A stretch of DNA of 39,939 bases from contig CAZRHT010000024.1 in the NCBI GenBank assembly GCA_964599895.1, positions 1-39,939 of the forward strand, read 5' to 3'. The notes under the pieces are model-generated. The model did not search any database, was not told the origin of the DNA, and saw only the letters and a list, made by a program, of their open reading frames with translations. Origin of the DNA: UM-FILTER-49-7 sp964599895 (lineage in GTDB: Bacteria > Acidobacteriota > Holophagae > Thermotomaculales > Thermotomaculaceae). The position numbers were made by a program, and so were the translations under genes. Of the stretch, positions 17,618 through 26,514 are shown piece after piece. Position 1 is the first letter of the stretch. Each line of letters opens with the position of its first letter.

Positions 17618-19867
17618 TTATGTGTTCACCCGGGTAAAGAAAAACAGACCCAGAATAACGAAAATCAGACCGCTACTCCAGGCTGCCAGCAATGGAGGAA
17701 GAACGTGAATCGCTCCCAACGAGCCAAACAGGGCAGAAACAGCATAGAACATTACCAGAAGCAGGATGGCCAGTGCAAAACCCATAGCGGGGTGCATGTC
17801 CCTTCCTTTTCCCTTAAAAAGCAAAGGCAAACCAACCAACAGAAGGATGAAAGAAGAAAAGGCTATCGCAAATCTCGCATAGTAGCTGGTAATCAAGCGA
17901 TATGGACGTTCATCAAGGGCTTTTCTTTCCCGGATTCGGGCCAATAGCTGAGAGGACGTCAGTTCGTCCGGTGGTGTCTGCAAATCCTCGAAAAGGGAGG
18001 GTGGGTCAAACAGCGGCGGGTTATTTTGGACCGTTAGACCATTTATATTGAATATTCTTGAGTTGACAGCCTTCGTTTTCGGACCAAGAAACACCTTGTC
18101 CGCAGCATAAAACCATGAGAGCTCATTTCCGGTCCCATCCAGCTCAAAAGCCTTAAATCCACTGAGAGAAGCATCTCCTTTATGAAACGCCTCGACATCA
18201 TAAAATACGCCCTTTCGTTTAACACTCATGATGGGGCTGGGATAGGAAATAATAGTGTTTTCGGAGTGTCTCCCATTTTTCCGCTCTTTAATCTCTTGCT
18301 TCACCCGGGAAGCCTGAAAACCGCTGTAGGGGGACAGGAATGTTGTTGTAATCAACATGAGTACGGATAAAACCAATACGACACGGAGCGTTGGCCTTAC
18401 AATGGCAAAAACGGATACTCCCATTGCCTTCATAGCTGTCAGTTCACTATGACGCCCCAACATTAACAAATGGAAAAGGCCAGCAATCAGACAAGCCAGA
18501 GGCAAAGTGGTCGGGAGTTCTTTCACGGCCGAAAACAGAACATACCACGCCACCATTCCTGCTGACCCCTTTACTTTTAACAAGGTACTGGTCATTTCAA
18601 TCATGGAACCGAGTACAAAAATCCCCTCAATTGCGAAAAAAGATGCGACCAGGGTCTTCAAAAATCCTCTGTACAGATAAGCGCTCAAAATTCCAGCGCG
18701 TGACTTCCCCGAAATAACTTCGATTCGTCCCCATATGCGCTTTATTCTCTCCATATATTTCTTGTCTCCGGATCCGATTTTCAGAATTCTCCTCTTCTCC
18801 AGCCGGAGCACGCGACCGTACCGTTTCCAGGTGAATGCAGTGAAGACAATAGCCACAATAGGAACCAGAAAAACAGGATTATGTCCGCCTTTCAGCGATA
18901 CTTCTTCCAGCAGTTTTGCGAAGAAAATGTAGCAGTATGAGATCAGCAGGCTGAAAAAGAGCGCTCCACCGAATGATCTGCCCCTTTGCAATGAAAAAGA
19001 AATCAGAAACCCAAACAAAGGAGAGAGTAGAACAAGCCAGGCCACACAAATCCGCCGAACCAGGATCCCTTTCGCGATCGGGTCTCCTCCCTTTACGGAG
19101 GACAGCAGTTCTAAAACCTCCTGATTGGAAATAATGTGGATTCTGTTGTCATCCTCTTGAATTTCTTGAGGAATATGGATGTATTTTCGTCTGTATTGTG
19201 TTGCCATCACCGAAAGGTCATCGCTCTTGACTGTATAGTCATGGCCGTTTTCCAGATTCAATTCTATTGCGTCAGGTGAAGTGGAAAACAGACGGCCTTT
19301 CATTGCGGTCATGATTATGTAATTTGTTTTCGATCGGCGAACTAACAGGACATCCTGCAATTCTCCCTGCGGATTCTTTGAACGAAAGCGTACAAATGCA
19401 TTCTTCCCGATCCCGTTGAACCGGCCCTCCTCTATCGCGGATAAAACCGAATGCGAGGAAATCTGCTTCACAATTTCACTGCGGGCTTGTCGGGAAAGCG
19501 GCAATATCTGGAATTGAAGAAAAAGAAAAACAAGAGTTGAGACAATCCCCATCCAGATGTAGGGTTTCATCTGTTCCCTGGGAGACAGTCCCACGCTGTT
19601 TAAAATGACAAGTTCCGAGTTTTCAGCCAGTACTGCCGTGACAAAAAAACCGCTGAACATGACTGCCACGGGAAAAGTATAGGTGATGATTCTGGGAAGC
19701 AGTGTCAGAAAATACTGAAATCCAAGGGTAATTGAAGCATGCTTTTCAACAATGATTCCGAGCAACATGAAAATGCTCTGGATAAGGAACGCAACGCCGT
19801 ACACCAACTGCCCTGTCGCAAAAGCAATCACTAGTTTTTTCGATACGTGACGATTCAGCACTCGCAC
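17618..19867 (-). CDS. Fused LptF-LptG permease of the LPS exporter
   Basis: A 749-residue protein made of two YjgP/YjgQ (LptF/LptG) halves. LptF-like 1-355 runs from the N-terminal helices, with ENSELVILNSVGLSPREQM, to a second helix bundle. A basic linker covers about 355-392. LptG-like 393-749 starts GILSAYLYRGFLKTLVASFF and contains RHSELTAMKAMGVSVFAIVRP. In E. coli these are separate subunits of about 360 residues that form the LptB2FG permease extracting lipopolysaccharide from the inner membrane. The start is GTG at 19867 after AGAGGATTAA. No lptB, lptC or lptA lies nearby. Confidence 0.93.
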   Translation of the reverse strand: MRVLNRHVSKKLVIAFATGQLVYGVAFLIQSIFMLLGIIVEKHASITLGFQYFLTLLPRIITYTFPVAVMFSGFFVTAVLAENSELVILNSVGLSPREQMKPYIWMGIVSTLVFLFLQFQILPLSRQARSEIVKQISSHSVLSAIEEGRFNGIGKNAFVRFRSKNPQGELQDVLLVRRSKTNYIIMTAMKGRLFSTSPDAIELNLENGHDYTVKSDDLSVMATQYRRKYIHIPQEIQEDDNRIHIISNQEVLELLSSVKGGDPIAKGILVRRICVAWLVLLSPLFGFLISFSLQRGRSFGGALFFSLLISYCYIFFAKLLEEVSLKGGHNPVFLVPIVAIVFTAFTWKRYGRVLRLEKRRILKIGSGDKKYMERIKRIWGRIEVISGKSRAGILSAYLYRGFLKTLVASFFAIEGIFVLGSMIEMTSTLLKVKGSAGMVAWYVLFSAVKELPTTLPLACLIAGLFHLLMLGRHSELTAMKAMGVSVFAIVRPTLRVVLVLSVLMLITTTFLSPYSGFQASRVKQEIKERKNGRHSENTIISYPSPIMSVKRKGVFYDVEAFHKGDASLSGFKAFELDGTGNELSWFYAADKVFLGPKTKAVNSRIFNINGLTVQNNPPLFDPPSLFEDLQTPPDELTSSQLLARIRERKALDERPYRLITSYYARFAIAFSSFILLLVGLPLLFKGKGRDMHPAMGFALAILLLVMFYAVSALFGSLGAIHVLPPLLAAWSSGLIFVILGLFFFTRVNT

Positions 19868-20063
19868 TTAATCCTCTCCCATTGATCCCGGTTTTTCTGA
19901 CACGTTTGGCAGCTTCATCCGTGCTTTTAACCTGCCTGTTCAGGCGGCTCCTGACCCAGAATCAGCTTTGCCGCCCGCAATCACTATGTTGCCATTATGC
20001 CACAGAGATCCGACATTTCGTGTTCAATCTGAAATGATCAGTTTTTATGAAGCAGATCGGTTC

Positions 20064-20639
20064 TTACCACCTTGCAGAGACCATGACGCCCAGGGTTCCC
20101 GGACCGAGCAATGGTGACATAACTGCGTGCTTTCCGATCGGGCGGGCAAACAGGTACGCTCCGGCAATACCGATGGCCGCTCCCCGCAGGATGTCATTTG
20201 TGTAATGCTTTCGGGCATGGTATCGGCTCCAGCCTACAAAACTGGCCAGAGCATAAGAAGGTGCACCAAGTTTCCACCCATAGCGTCGTTGGATAAAGGC
20301 CGCCCCCGCAAAGGCTGAAGCTGTGTGACCGGATACATATGAATGCTTTCCGCCATTTGGCCGGGTTTCGGGAACTCCGTATTTGAGTGCATACATGACT
20401 GTCATGGAAGAAAAAAAGGATTTGTAAAACTGCTTACGCCCTTCCTGATCATGTCTGGTAAAGGTCAAGGTGTAGGCTGCAATGGGCAGAAGAACCTGAC
20501 CGACAGTGCCAATGTCTTCTGCAGTACCCTTTGTATAGGATAACGAGGACAACATAAAAATGAGTCCAAGTACCGGCAATATGCCGGTTTTCTTGAACCG
20601 GAGTTGTCTTTCAATTCTGGCTGGAGAAGTGGGGTCCAT
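20064..20639 (-). CDS. PAP2-family membrane phosphatase
   Basis: The 191-residue protein has the three PAP2 phosphatase motifs: KYGVPETRP (K86, R93), YVSGH (S103-H105) and SRYHARKHYTNDI (R139, H145, D149). The order and spacing of the catalytic residues are intact. Several hydrophobic helices flank them. It probably removes phosphate from a lipid such as undecaprenyl pyrophosphate or lipid A. ATG at 20639 follows GGAGG by five bases. It lies 24 bases after the split arnT pair, which suggests a role in recycling the lipid carrier or trimming lipid A. The substrate is inference. Confidence 0.85.
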   Translation of the reverse strand: MDPTSPARIERQLRFKKTGILPVLGLIFMLSSLSYTKGTAEDIGTVGQVLLPIAAYTLTFTRHDQEGRKQFYKSFFSSMTVMYALKYGVPETRPNGGKHSYVSGHTASAFAGAAFIQRRYGWKLGAPSYALASFVGWSRYHARKHYTNDILRGAAIGIAGAYLFARPIGKHAVMSPLLGPGTLGVMVSARW

Positions 20640-20663
20640 ATGTGCCTCCAATAATTTTGCAGG

Positions 20664-21263
20664 TTAAAGCTTGTCAAGCCAGCGTCCGGGACGAACGCCG
20701 GATCGGTTTGAGGACAATTGATTCCAGACATGAGAATTATTCATCGGACGATTGGTAAGAATCACGTAGTGTCGGCCCTTTCTGATGGTCCATCCTGGAG
20801 ATAGCCCATTTTCTTTCCAGGATTGGAGGCCCTTCAATGTGGTAACGACAACCATTTGCCTATTGGATTTCCATTCCTTACGAAATTCAGGCATAGAGGG
20901 GAACCTCCGGGTTCTCTCCTCAGGGGAAATTTGTCCAATTCCAAAACTTAATTCTCCTGAGTACCCTGCAATTCCAATTGTCCGGCCAAGGTAAGGTGGA
21001 AGCGTTTGAGGATAACACCGGTATGCGAAGATTTTTGCATTGGCAAACTGAGGTGTCTGGAGCAATCTGGCAAAACCAAACAGTTCACCATCGTTCCTCA
21101 ATTTTGGTATGGAAAGCTCAAGCAACAGAAACAGGCTTAATCCGAGAAACGCGACTGACCGGATTCTGGAATGAGTGTCTACCCTTCGAAAGGAGAACAC
21201 AAGGTATCCGATGGATACTAAGACAACAATGATACCCAGGCCTATGGAAAAGCTGCTGCTCAC
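20664..21263 (-). CDS. C-terminal part of a split ArnT-like glycosyltransferase
   Basis: A 199-residue protein with two membrane helices (about 6-24 and 33-50). A soluble domain follows whose sequence (IFAYRCYPQTLPPYLGR, GELSFGIG, FRKEWKSNRQMVVV, HYVILTNRP) matches the C-terminal periplasmic domain of ArnT. It begins at a GTG (21263) overlapping the stop of the preceding gene by four bases (GTGA) behind a strong AAGGAGG, so it looks like a designed, coupled second gene rather than a sequencing frameshift. It probably associates with the upstream protein to make a complete transferase. Confidence 0.75.
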   Translation of the reverse strand: MSSSFSIGLGIIVVLVSIGYLVFSFRRVDTHSRIRSVAFLGLSLFLLLELSIPKLRNDGELFGFARLLQTPQFANAKIFAYRCYPQTLPPYLGRTIGIAGYSGELSFGIGQISPEERTRRFPSMPEFRKEWKSNRQMVVVTTLKGLQSWKENGLSPGWTIRKGRHYVILTNRPMNNSHVWNQLSSNRSGVRPGRWLDKL

Positions 21264-22393
21264 ACTTCCTCCTTTGGGTCCACGGCATCCGTCTGATGTT
21301 GCGTGGCTTTTGATGGGTGATGGAGTGTAGACGGTGAGTCGGGCCCGTTGACGGTACGGGCGGGAACAAACTCCCGGGCAAAGAGAACGGCCAGTGGTGG
21401 GAACACCGGCAAAATATAGGTGACCAGCTTGGATTCGGAAAGGGAAAAAAACACAACCGGGAAAACAATCCACAGCAAAAAATAGAGTGTATCGTCCTGG
21501 CGGAGTTCTTTCAAGGTTGTTGAAAAGGTATGCTTGATCACACGGGGGAACAAGTATATCCACGGGAAGCTGCCCACCAGCAATACCGCAATAAAGAAAT
21601 ACCAGGGTTGCGTACGGTGAGCAATTGTTGTGGCATACCGGAGAAAGTGTTCGTGGATGAAATAGAAATACAGGAAATCCGGATTGCGAAGAGCCGCGGC
21701 AACGTGCCAGGGCACAGCAAGTATCAGAAACAGGGCGATGCCGCTTACCCATGGTACAACTCTCAGCAAGCGCCACCGTCCGGAGATCAACAGATAGAAA
21801 AATACAATGCCGCCTGGAATGACAAGACCGATCAAGCCCTTGGTCATAACGGCGCCTGCAGATGCGGCAAACATCAACCAGAAATTGAGATTGCGTCTGT
21901 CCGAAGACGTCGCCAGGAAGAAGCAGCCCATACAGGCGGTCAGAAAGAAAGTCAGCGTCATGTCCAGCGTATTGAAACAGGCCAGCCCCATAAACAGAAA
22001 AGAGGACCCCAGTATGATCTCAGCTGTAACACCGGCCTCCCTGCCGAAAAACCTTCGGGCAAGCTTACCGGTAAACAGTATCGTTAAAACCGCCATAATC
22101 ACACTCCAGATACGGGCGGCCACCAGTGAAATACCGAAAATGGCAACAGACAAACTGTTCAACCAGTAGTAAAGGGGAGGTTTTTCAAAATAGAGCACTC
22201 CATTGAGATGAGGCAGGATAAAATCTCGAAGGGCCAGCATTTCCCTCGGAATCTCAATATACCGCCCTTCGTCTGGTTCCAATAAGGGCGGCAAATTGAT
22301 CATGGCCAGGTAGAACAGGAAAAAACCCAGTCCAATCATCAATTCCTTGTTTTCTTTGAATTGCTTTTCAACTGAAGACACTATTCTTTTCAT
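21260..22393 (-). CDS. ArnT-like glycosyltransferase, catalytic membrane half
   Basis: A 377-residue GT-C/GT83 type protein with about ten membrane helices. The periplasmic active-site motifs of ArnT are present: EPDEGRYIEI (D41, E42) and YFEKPPLYYW (E70, K71). ArnT transfers 4-amino-4-deoxy-L-arabinose from undecaprenyl phosphate to lipid A. The family is usually about 550 residues; here the chain stops after a short hydrophilic tail, and the missing C-terminal third is encoded by the overlapping next gene. It may use another sugar, as a full-length ArnT-like gene lies nearby. Confidence 0.82.
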   Translation of the reverse strand: MKRIVSSVEKQFKENKELMIGLGFFLFYLAMINLPPLLEPDEGRYIEIPREMLALRDFILPHLNGVLYFEKPPLYYWLNSLSVAIFGISLVAARIWSVIMAVLTILFTGKLARRFFGREAGVTAEIILGSSFLFMGLACFNTLDMTLTFFLTACMGCFFLATSSDRRNLNFWLMFAASAGAVMTKGLIGLVIPGGIVFFYLLISGRWRLLRVVPWVSGIALFLILAVPWHVAAALRNPDFLYFYFIHEHFLRYATTIAHRTQPWYFFIAVLLVGSFPWIYLFPRVIKHTFSTTLKELRQDDTLYFLLWIVFPVVFFSLSESKLVTYILPVFPPLAVLFAREFVPARTVNGPDSPSTLHHPSKATQHQTDAVDPKEEV

Positions 22394-22557
22394 ATGCGGG
22401 TTATCTCCATATTTAATGCCATTATCAGGGAAAACTGCGTGATGCCGGAACTGACATTCTTTCCTTTGAGAAAACCGGAAGCGTGCAAATTTAATTGGCG
22501 GAGAGTCCTCCGTTCGGTCATTTTATCAGAAAATGATGGATACCGGTCCGTTTGGCG

Positions 22558-22601
22558 CTCACAATCGGATCCCGTCATCAGGTCACAGACAGAATTGTGA
22601 G
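22558..22601. repeat. Imperfect inverted repeat between arnD and the split arnT
   Basis: CTCACAAT (22558-22565) and ATTGTGAG (22594-22601) form an exact 8-base inverted repeat with a 28-base loop. It lies in the 250-base spacer between arnD and the downstream arnT pair. A shorter TCATTTT/AAAATGA pair lies at about 22518-22536. No poly-T follows, so a terminator is not shown; an operator or mRNA structure is possible. I see no gene in this spacer. Confidence 0.35.
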
Positions 22602-22643
22602 GTTTTACGATCCGGTTGCGCCTGGTAGCGTAGAGCCAGGTCA

Positions 22644-23546
22644 TCATGTCCCCGTGTCGGACTGGAGGGCCACCCACCCTTCACGTCCGGGAATGGTCCC
22701 GGCGATGATATTCCCGGTGGGTATAGGCTGATGACATTCTGGAAGTCTTCCCAGGGGAACAAAGTGATATCCCATATCTGTTGCTTTCGACACGAACTGT
22801 TCAAACAGGGGAAGACAAACGCCGCCCTCCACTTCAGCATGAATTGTGAGCACATTCAACTGATCAGCCCGGAGTTTATCCAAGAGAATCGTATTGAAGT
22901 CTTTCTGTGTGACACCGTCCCGACCAACCAGCTCGTCATATGTCGGCAGCGTTACGGGCACCTGGGGTGTTTTCAGAGGGACACCATCCACATTCGGGTA
23001 GAAGATGCTGGTTCCCCGGCAATCGCTGCTGTACGTGAATTGAAACGTTTCCAGCACTTTTACGGAGAAATTGTTGGCCCGCCACCCGGGTGAGGCGAAA
23101 CAGACAGGCGGCTCTCCCGTAGCGGCTGTCAGCAGGTCAATTCCCTTTTCAACAATATCCCGGATTTGAGCCTCGGAAAGTGTATCGATTCGGGATTGCC
23201 AGTGATGGTGGTCCCATGCGTGGAAACCGATTTCGTGACCGGCTTCAGCGGTTGCCCGTATCACGTGCTTCAGTCGTTTGCCGATGAGTGGTCCGGGCCA
23301 GAAAGTTCCCCTCAGCAGGATGTCCCACCCATACAGGGAAGCGGCCCGGCTCCTGAGCATTTTTATGAAAAACCGCGGTTTGAGAAGCCGGTATAGATGG
23401 CGACCCATGTTGTCCGGTCCAACGGAAAAGAAAAATGTTCCTTTGACGCCAGCCCGATTCAGGTATTCCAGCAGACGCGGGACACCGTCACGGGTTCCGC
23501 GAAGGGTGTCCACATCGATCCGCAGTCCGATTTGCCTCTGTGTCAA
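22644..23546 (-). CDS. arnD: Undecaprenyl-P 4-deoxy-4-formamido-L-arabinose deformylase
   Basis: ArnD removes the formyl group from the lipid-linked sugar so that it can be flipped and transferred. The 300-residue NodB-type protein opens with GLRIDVDTLRGTRDGVPRLL, as in known ArnD proteins. The metal-site histidines are in GFHAWDHHHW (H109, H113-115), and FASPGWRAN and TIHAEVEGG follow. It starts with TTG, overlapping the arnA stop by four bases (TTGA); no ATG lies nearby and this start preserves the family N-terminus. Confidence 0.93.
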   Translation of the reverse strand: MTQRQIGLRIDVDTLRGTRDGVPRLLEYLNRAGVKGTFFFSVGPDNMGRHLYRLLKPRFFIKMLRSRAASLYGWDILLRGTFWPGPLIGKRLKHVIRATAEAGHEIGFHAWDHHHWQSRIDTLSEAQIRDIVEKGIDLLTAATGEPPVCFASPGWRANNFSVKVLETFQFTYSSDCRGTSIFYPNVDGVPLKTPQVPVTLPTYDELVGRDGVTQKDFNTILLDKLRADQLNVLTIHAEVEGGVCLPLFEQFVSKATDMGYHFVPLGRLPECHQPIPTGNIIAGTIPGREGWVALQSDTGT

Positions 23547-25531
23547 TGCTTCCCGTTCTCCTGCATCTGGACAAGTTCACTCAGGAAGAAATCAAGGGTC
23601 TGCAACACTGATTCTTCAAGCGGTATGACCGGTTCCCAGTCAACCAGCCTCTTCGCATTGCGGATACTCGGGCGTCGGTGCTGGATATCCTGGTATCCCT
23701 TCCCATAATATCGATTACTGGATATTTCCTGGAAGCCCGCGAATGGTGGAAAATGGTGCCGCAACGGGTGTGCCTCAAACGCCTTGACCAGCAGCTCTGC
23801 CAGCTGTCGAATACTGTACTCATTCTTCGGGTTTCCAATGTTGACAATTTGACCATCACAGTTGTTCTGGCGGTTTTCGATCAGTCTGAACAGGCATTCC
23901 ACACCCTCTGATACATCGGTAAAACATCGCTTCTGGTGGCCACCATCCACGAGCTGAATTGGCGTTCCCTGCACCAGATTCAGAATCAGCTGCGTGATGG
24001 CCCGGGAACTGCCGATTCTGGCAGATTCCAGGCTGTCCAGCCTCGGTCCTATCCAGTTGAACGGGCGAAACAGTGTAAAGGGCAATCCGTCCCGTTGCCC
24101 ATAAGCCCAGATCACGCGATCCATCAACTGCTTGCTGCACGAGTAAATCCAACGTTGCATCTTGATGGGACCGGTCACCAGCTGGGAGTGATCTTCTTCA
24201 AATTCGGTATCCGGACACATCCCATAAACCTCCGAGGTGGAGGGGAAGATAACCCGTTTGCCATATTTGACACAGTAGCGAATAATTCGAAGATTTTCTT
24301 CAAAGTCCAGTTCAAATACACGGATGGGATTCCGGGTATATTCAATGGGTGTGGCAATGGCTACCAGGGGCATGATAATGTCGCATTTGCGCACATGATA
24401 TTCTATCCATTCCCGATGAATGGCGATATCACCCTCCCTGAACTGAAAATTGGGATGTGACAGGAGTTCCTGAATATTGCTGGATTGCAGATCCATTCCG
24501 TAGATATCATACCGTCCGTCCTCCAGTAAACGATGGCTCAGAGCATTTCCGATGAATCCGTTAACACCGAGAATCAGGACAGACTTCCTGCGCTGGGCCA
24601 CAACATTAATGGCAGGTGCTCCCAGGGGAACTCCAGCGGTAATCCCGATTTCCTCCGCAAGTTGTGATCCGCTGGTCGTTGGACCGTTTTCCTGCTGAGC
24701 GACATTGATCTGCAATATGCCGTCTCCACATTTCACCTTAAAGGGGTTGACGGACAAAACTGTGCCGGGCTCACCGGTTCCACCCGGTTCAGTTGAGGCT
24801 TCCCAGACGAGAAACTTCTTCTGCCCCAAGAATGTAAACGCGCCGGGGTATGGTTTTGTTACCGCGCGCACCAGGTTCCGAATATGCTCGGCGTCCATGG
24901 TCCAGTCAATTCTTCCGTCTTCCGGAGTTCGTCTGCCAAAGTAGCTGGCATCCGCCGGATTCTGAGTTATCCGGGGTGCTTTCCCCTTTTCCAGTTCGGG
25001 CAAAATTCGCTGAAGCATGCGACCCGCGGCTTCTGCCATCCGGGTATGCAGTGTATTCGCAGTATCCTCGTACAGGATGGAGACTTTCTCCTGGGCCACA
25101 ATGTCCCCGTCATCCGGCTTTTTTGTCATGTGGTGAAGGGTGACTCCAGTTTCCGTTTCCCCATTTACCAGAACCCAGTTGATGGGTGCCCGGCCCCGAT
25201 AGTGGGGAAGAAGGGACCCGTGAAGGTTCAGGCAACCTTTGTCGGCGATATCCAGAATGTCCTGTTTCAACATGTCCCGGTAATAAAACGAAAAGATGAA
25301 ATCCGGTGCCATTTCCCTGATCTTTTCCACCCACAGGGGATGGTTAACGTCCTCCGGTGTATACACCGGGATTCCGTTGCCGGCAGCCAGGTCGGCGACT
25401 GAGTCGAACCATACGTTTTCTTCAGGGTCATCCCGATAGGTGAATACGGCCGTGATGTCCCATCCCTGTTCCAGTAGAGAACGGAGGCCCACACAGCCCA
25501 TATTGTGATACGCGAATACTACAGTTTTCAT
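23543..25531 (-). CDS. arnA: Bifunctional UDP-Ara4N formyltransferase / UDP-GlcA C-4'-decarboxylase
   Basis: ArnA makes UDP-4-ketopentose from UDP-glucuronate with its C-terminal half and formylates UDP-Ara4N with its N-terminal half. The 662-residue protein is almost collinear with the E. coli enzyme (660). Formyltransferase residues N102, H104 (LNLHGS) and D140, and decarboxylase residues S433, E434 (STSEVYG), Y463, K467 and R619, fall at the same numbers. The NAD motif is GVNGFIG (about 322-328). The ATG overlaps the arnC stop (ATGA). The very close agreement suggests strong conservation or transfer of the operon. Confidence 0.96.
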   Translation of the reverse strand: MKTVVFAYHNMGCVGLRSLLEQGWDITAVFTYRDDPEENVWFDSVADLAAGNGIPVYTPEDVNHPLWVEKIREMAPDFIFSFYYRDMLKQDILDIADKGCLNLHGSLLPHYRGRAPINWVLVNGETETGVTLHHMTKKPDDGDIVAQEKVSILYEDTANTLHTRMAEAAGRMLQRILPELEKGKAPRITQNPADASYFGRRTPEDGRIDWTMDAEHIRNLVRAVTKPYPGAFTFLGQKKFLVWEASTEPGGTGEPGTVLSVNPFKVKCGDGILQINVAQQENGPTTSGSQLAEEIGITAGVPLGAPAINVVAQRRKSVLILGVNGFIGNALSHRLLEDGRYDIYGMDLQSSNIQELLSHPNFQFREGDIAIHREWIEYHVRKCDIIMPLVAIATPIEYTRNPIRVFELDFEENLRIIRYCVKYGKRVIFPSTSEVYGMCPDTEFEEDHSQLVTGPIKMQRWIYSCSKQLMDRVIWAYGQRDGLPFTLFRPFNWIGPRLDSLESARIGSSRAITQLILNLVQGTPIQLVDGGHQKRCFTDVSEGVECLFRLIENRQNNCDGQIVNIGNPKNEYSIRQLAELLVKAFEAHPLRHHFPPFAGFQEISSNRYYGKGYQDIQHRRPSIRNAKRLVDWEPVIPLEESVLQTLDFFLSELVQMQENGKH

Positions 25532-26514
25532 TGTTCTTCCCCTTTCCGGTTTACATTGATCATATTTGATTCCTCGTGTTGAATAATTTTCTCTACAAAA
25601 TACCTGGGCCGTGCCCGAACATCATTGTAAATACGGCCGATATATTCCCCCACCAACCCCATTGCGGTAAACTGTGCGCCGACCAGGAAGAAAAGCAGCG
25701 CAAAAAGTGTAAAAATACCCTCTGCCGCCCACTGCGCACCATAAGCGAGTCGCATAATGAGGAGAAAAATTGCGAACAGCACACTGGCGATGGAGATCAG
25801 TCCGCCCGCGACAGTGAGCAGTCGCAACGGGACAGTAGTAGTCGTGGTCAGTAAATCAAACTGGAGGTTAATCAGTTTCCACAGGTCGTACTTGGAAGTC
25901 CCCTGGCTGCGGCTGTCATGGCTGACTTCAACTTCGGCAGTCTGGTGGGCAAACATGTTGGCGAGAATCGGGATGAATGTACTTCTCTCGTGGCAGTCCA
26001 GCATGGCCATGATAATCGGACGACGATATGCCCGAAGCATGCAGCCGTAATCGTGCATCGTCACTCCGGATGCTTTACGGGCAATGGCATTGACAAATCG
26101 GGACGCGACCCTTCGGAATAGGGAATCGTGACGCGGTGTCCGAATTGATCCTACGACATCACACCCTTCCTGAATCTTGTCCACCAGTTTCGGGATTTCC
26201 TCCGGAGGATTTTGCAGGTCAGCGTCCAGTGTTACTACAATCTCCCCCTCTGTGTGCTCGAAACCGCACATGATGGCTGCATGCTGGCCGTAGTTTCGAT
26301 TCAGTAGAATAGCTTTGGTGTGATTCTCCGGATCTGAGGCGGTCTCCAACAAGATATTCCGGGACTCATCTGAACTGCCATCGTCCACGAATATCAATTC
26401 ATAATTGATATCCATGGAATCACAGGTTTGTTTGAGGCGCCTGATGAGTTCGGGTAATGCCTGTTGCTCGTTGTATACAGGAACAACAATGGACAAATTG
26501 TCGAGCGAATTCAC
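25528..26514 (-). CDS. arnC: Undecaprenyl-phosphate 4-deoxy-4-formamido-L-arabinose transferase
   Basis: ArnC moves formylated aminoarabinose from UDP to undecaprenyl phosphate at the inner membrane. The 328-residue GT2 enzyme has VVPVYNEQQALPELI at the start, IFVDDGSSD, the DXD-containing VTLDADLQNPPEEI, and two C-terminal membrane helices (about 230-290). E. coli ArnC is 322 residues. It starts with GTG at 26514, overlapping the arnB stop (GTGA), behind GGGAGGG. Related dolichol-phosphate-mannose-type transferases are less likely given the flanking arnB and arnA. Confidence 0.94.
   Translation of the reverse strand: MNSLDNLSIVVPVYNEQQALPELIRRLKQTCDSMDINYELIFVDDGSSDESRNILLETASDPENHTKAILLNRNYGQHAAIMCGFEHTEGEIVVTLDADLQNPPEEIPKLVDKIQEGCDVVGSIRTPRHDSLFRRVASRFVNAIARKASGVTMHDYGCMLRAYRRPIIMAMLDCHERSTFIPILANMFAHQTAEVEVSHDSRSQGTSKYDLWKLINLQFDLLTTTTTVPLRLLTVAGGLISIASVLFAIFLLIMRLAYGAQWAAEGIFTLFALLFFLVGAQFTAMGLVGEYIGRIYNDVRARPRYFVEKIIQHEESNMINVNRKGEEQ

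Noticed and set aside
19936..19955. GCCTG-TT-CAGGC hairpin upstream of lptFG as a terminator
   Set aside because: Only five base pairs and no T-tract on either strand.
22390..22677. 95-codon minus-strand frame between arnD and arnT
   Set aside because: Overlaps the end of arnD, has no good ribosome site and low-complexity shadow-like content; treated as spacer.
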